DNA of 64,000 bases, from positions 124,001-188,000 of the forward strand of contig NZ_RZRU01000007.1 in the NCBI RefSeq assembly GCF_003997495.1, in the 5' to 3' direction. Every line of letters starts with the position of its first letter. The first letter of the stretch is position 1. Shown in pieces: positions 63,162-64,000 of the stretch. The notes under the pieces were generated by a model. The model was not told the origin of the DNA, ran no database searches, and saw only the letters and a program-made list of their open reading frames with translations. The translations under genes were made by a program, and so were the position numbers. This stretch comes from Mesorhizobium sp. M7A.F.Ca.US.008.03.1.1 (lineage in GTDB: Bacteria; Pseudomonadota; Alphaproteobacteria; Rhizobiales; Rhizobiaceae).

Positions 63162-64000
63162 CTATATGCCGTTGCCGTGATTCACTGCGGCACCGTTGTG
63201 ATGGCCGTTGTTCAGCTCTTCAAGCCGTGCCTTTCGCTCCGCCAACAGGCCGAGGTATTGCATGGCCACCATCGAGCCGGCGATTGCCGTTATATCGGCG
63301 TGATCATAGGCCGGCGCAACCTCTACGACATCGGCGCCGACAATATCGATCTGGTTGAGCTGGCGCAGCGTTGACAGGATTTTCGCCGAGGACGGTCCGC
63401 CGGCGACCGGCGTGCCGGTTCCCGGCGCATAGGCCGGATCGAGGCAGTCGATGTCGAAGGTGAGATAGGTCTTCTTGCCGCCGGTGCGGTCGACGATGGC
63501 GTAGGCGATATCGGACGCCCGCATCTCCTCGATTTCATGGCCGTAGAGAATCTTGATGCCGAACGTGTCGGGCGCATGGGTGCGGATGCCGATCTGGATC
63601 GAACGATCGGGATCGATGATGCCTTCCTTGACGGCGCGGCCGACGAAGGAGCCATGGTCGATGCGCTTGCCGTCGTCCGGCCAGGTGTCCTGATGCGCAT
63701 CGAACTGCACCAGTGCGAGCGGACCGTGGATGGCGGCATGCGCCTTGAGCAGCGGCCAGGTGACGAAATGGTCGCCGCCGAGCGTCAGCAGGAAGGCGCC
63801 CGACTTCAAGATCTTGGCGGCTTCGCGCTCGATCGTGCCGGGTGTCTTCTGGTGGTTGCCCGAATCGAGCAGGCAATCGCCATAGTCGACCACCGCCAGA
63901 TGCTCGAACAGATCGCGTGAAAAGGGATACTGCGGGTCGTTGTCGAGGATCGCCGAGGCACGGCGGATGGCCTGCGGCCCAAAGCGGGCGCCAGGCCGGT
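63162..64000 (-). CDS. speB: Agmatinase, 3' part (5' end outside window)
   Basis: The reading frame stays open to the window edge, beginning RPGARFGPQAIRRASAILDN, so the N-terminus lies outside. The visible 279 residues contain the ureohydrolase metal motifs LTLGGDHFVTWP, VQFDAHQDTW and YLTFDIDCLDPAYAPGTGTP, and the Glu in VVEVAPAYDHADI. It converts agmatine to putrescine and urea. Arginase is less likely from the context and the GGDH/DIDCLDPA pattern. Its stop is 30 bp before argC. Confidence 0.92.
   Translation of the reverse strand, partial: RPGARFGPQAIRRASAILDNDPQYPFSRDLFEHLAVVDYGDCLLDSGNHQKTPGTIEREAAKILKSGAFLLTLGGDHFVTWPLLKAHAAIHGPLALVQFDAHQDTWPDDGKRIDHGSFVGRAVKEGIIDPDRSIQIGIRTHAPDTFGIKILYGHEIEEMRASDIAYAIVDRTGGKKTYLTFDIDCLDPAYAPGTGTPVAGGPSSAKILSTLRQLNQIDIVGADVVEVAPAYDHADITAIAGSMVAMQYLGLLAERKARLEELNNGHHNGAAVNHGNGI

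Overview
The window is chromosomal DNA of a high-GC alphaproteobacterium of the order Hyphomicrobiales (Rhizobiales), most probably Mesorhizobium or a close Phyllobacteriaceae relative. The evidence is gene content and order: an LdtR/L,D-transpeptidase pair, OpgC, DUF982 and DUF2842 proteins, the plsX-fabH-ihfA-merR block, the nrdR-ribD-ribE-ribH-nusB block, an EcfG-type stress promoter, and paired GC-rich palindromic intergenic repeats typical of these genomes. The genus is inferred from memory of such genomes; no search was run. No phage, insertion sequence, CRISPR array or rRNA was seen. One tRNA (Pro, GGG anticodon) is present. Almost all of the window is core and metabolic sequence, with small accessory patches.

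Layout. 1-7.1 kb: the 3' part of parC, an AI-2E family membrane protein, a DMT exporter, the N-degron transferase Bpt, an RDD membrane protein and the soluble transhydrogenase SthA. 7.1-15.2 kb: an esterase, OpgC, a LacI regulator facing two duplicated small ORFs that share its operator-like sites, DUF423, a divergent MFS/GntR pair, DUF982, a small charged protein and an aldo/keto reductase. 15.4-21.8 kb: PPK2, a DHFR-like reductase, a decayed MNT/HepT toxin-antitoxin pair, hemB, DUF2066, 3-hydroxyisobutyryl-CoA hydrolase and a small membrane protein. 22-28.7 kb: ldtR and its L,D-transpeptidase, separated by a frameshifted secreted-protein gene, then a Na+/H+ antiporter, glyA and a secreted protein. 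28.8-33.9 kb: nrdR and the riboflavin operon, interrupted by a toxin-antitoxin module with a broken toxin, then nusB and an MFS transporter. 34-38.7 kb: an FMN reductase and a four-gene OsmU-type osmolyte ABC importer. 38.9-48.5 kb: H+-pyrophosphatase, bamE, a cytochrome bc1 chaperone, DUF177, plsX, fabH, ihfA, a MerR regulator, an EcfG-promoted DUF883 protein, a histidine-rich secreted protein and an XRE protein. 48.7-59.8 kb: YbaK, tRNA-Pro and an exopolysaccharide locus (Wzy-like polymerase, initiating phosphoglycosyltransferase, GT4, Wza-like export protein, a copolymerase with a degenerate kinase domain, two acyltransferase-like proteins and a NodB-type deacetylase). 59.8-64 kb: DUF2842, ctaA, an APH(6)-like kinase, argC and the 3' part of an agmatinase gene.

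The most interesting signal is at 9.3-10.9 kb. A LacI-family repressor gene is followed by four copies of a 14-bp near-palindrome. One lies just upstream of the repressor gene. Two lie exactly 21 nt upstream of the start codons of two paralogous small proteins (47 and 49 aa) that share a nearly identical N-terminus. This looks like a compact, self-contained regulon of unknown function. Secondary points are the broken toxin inside the riboflavin operon, the degenerate tyrosine-kinase domain of the polysaccharide copolymerase, an ldtR-derived 30-bp repeat between ldtR and its target, and a histidine-rich 66-aa secreted protein.
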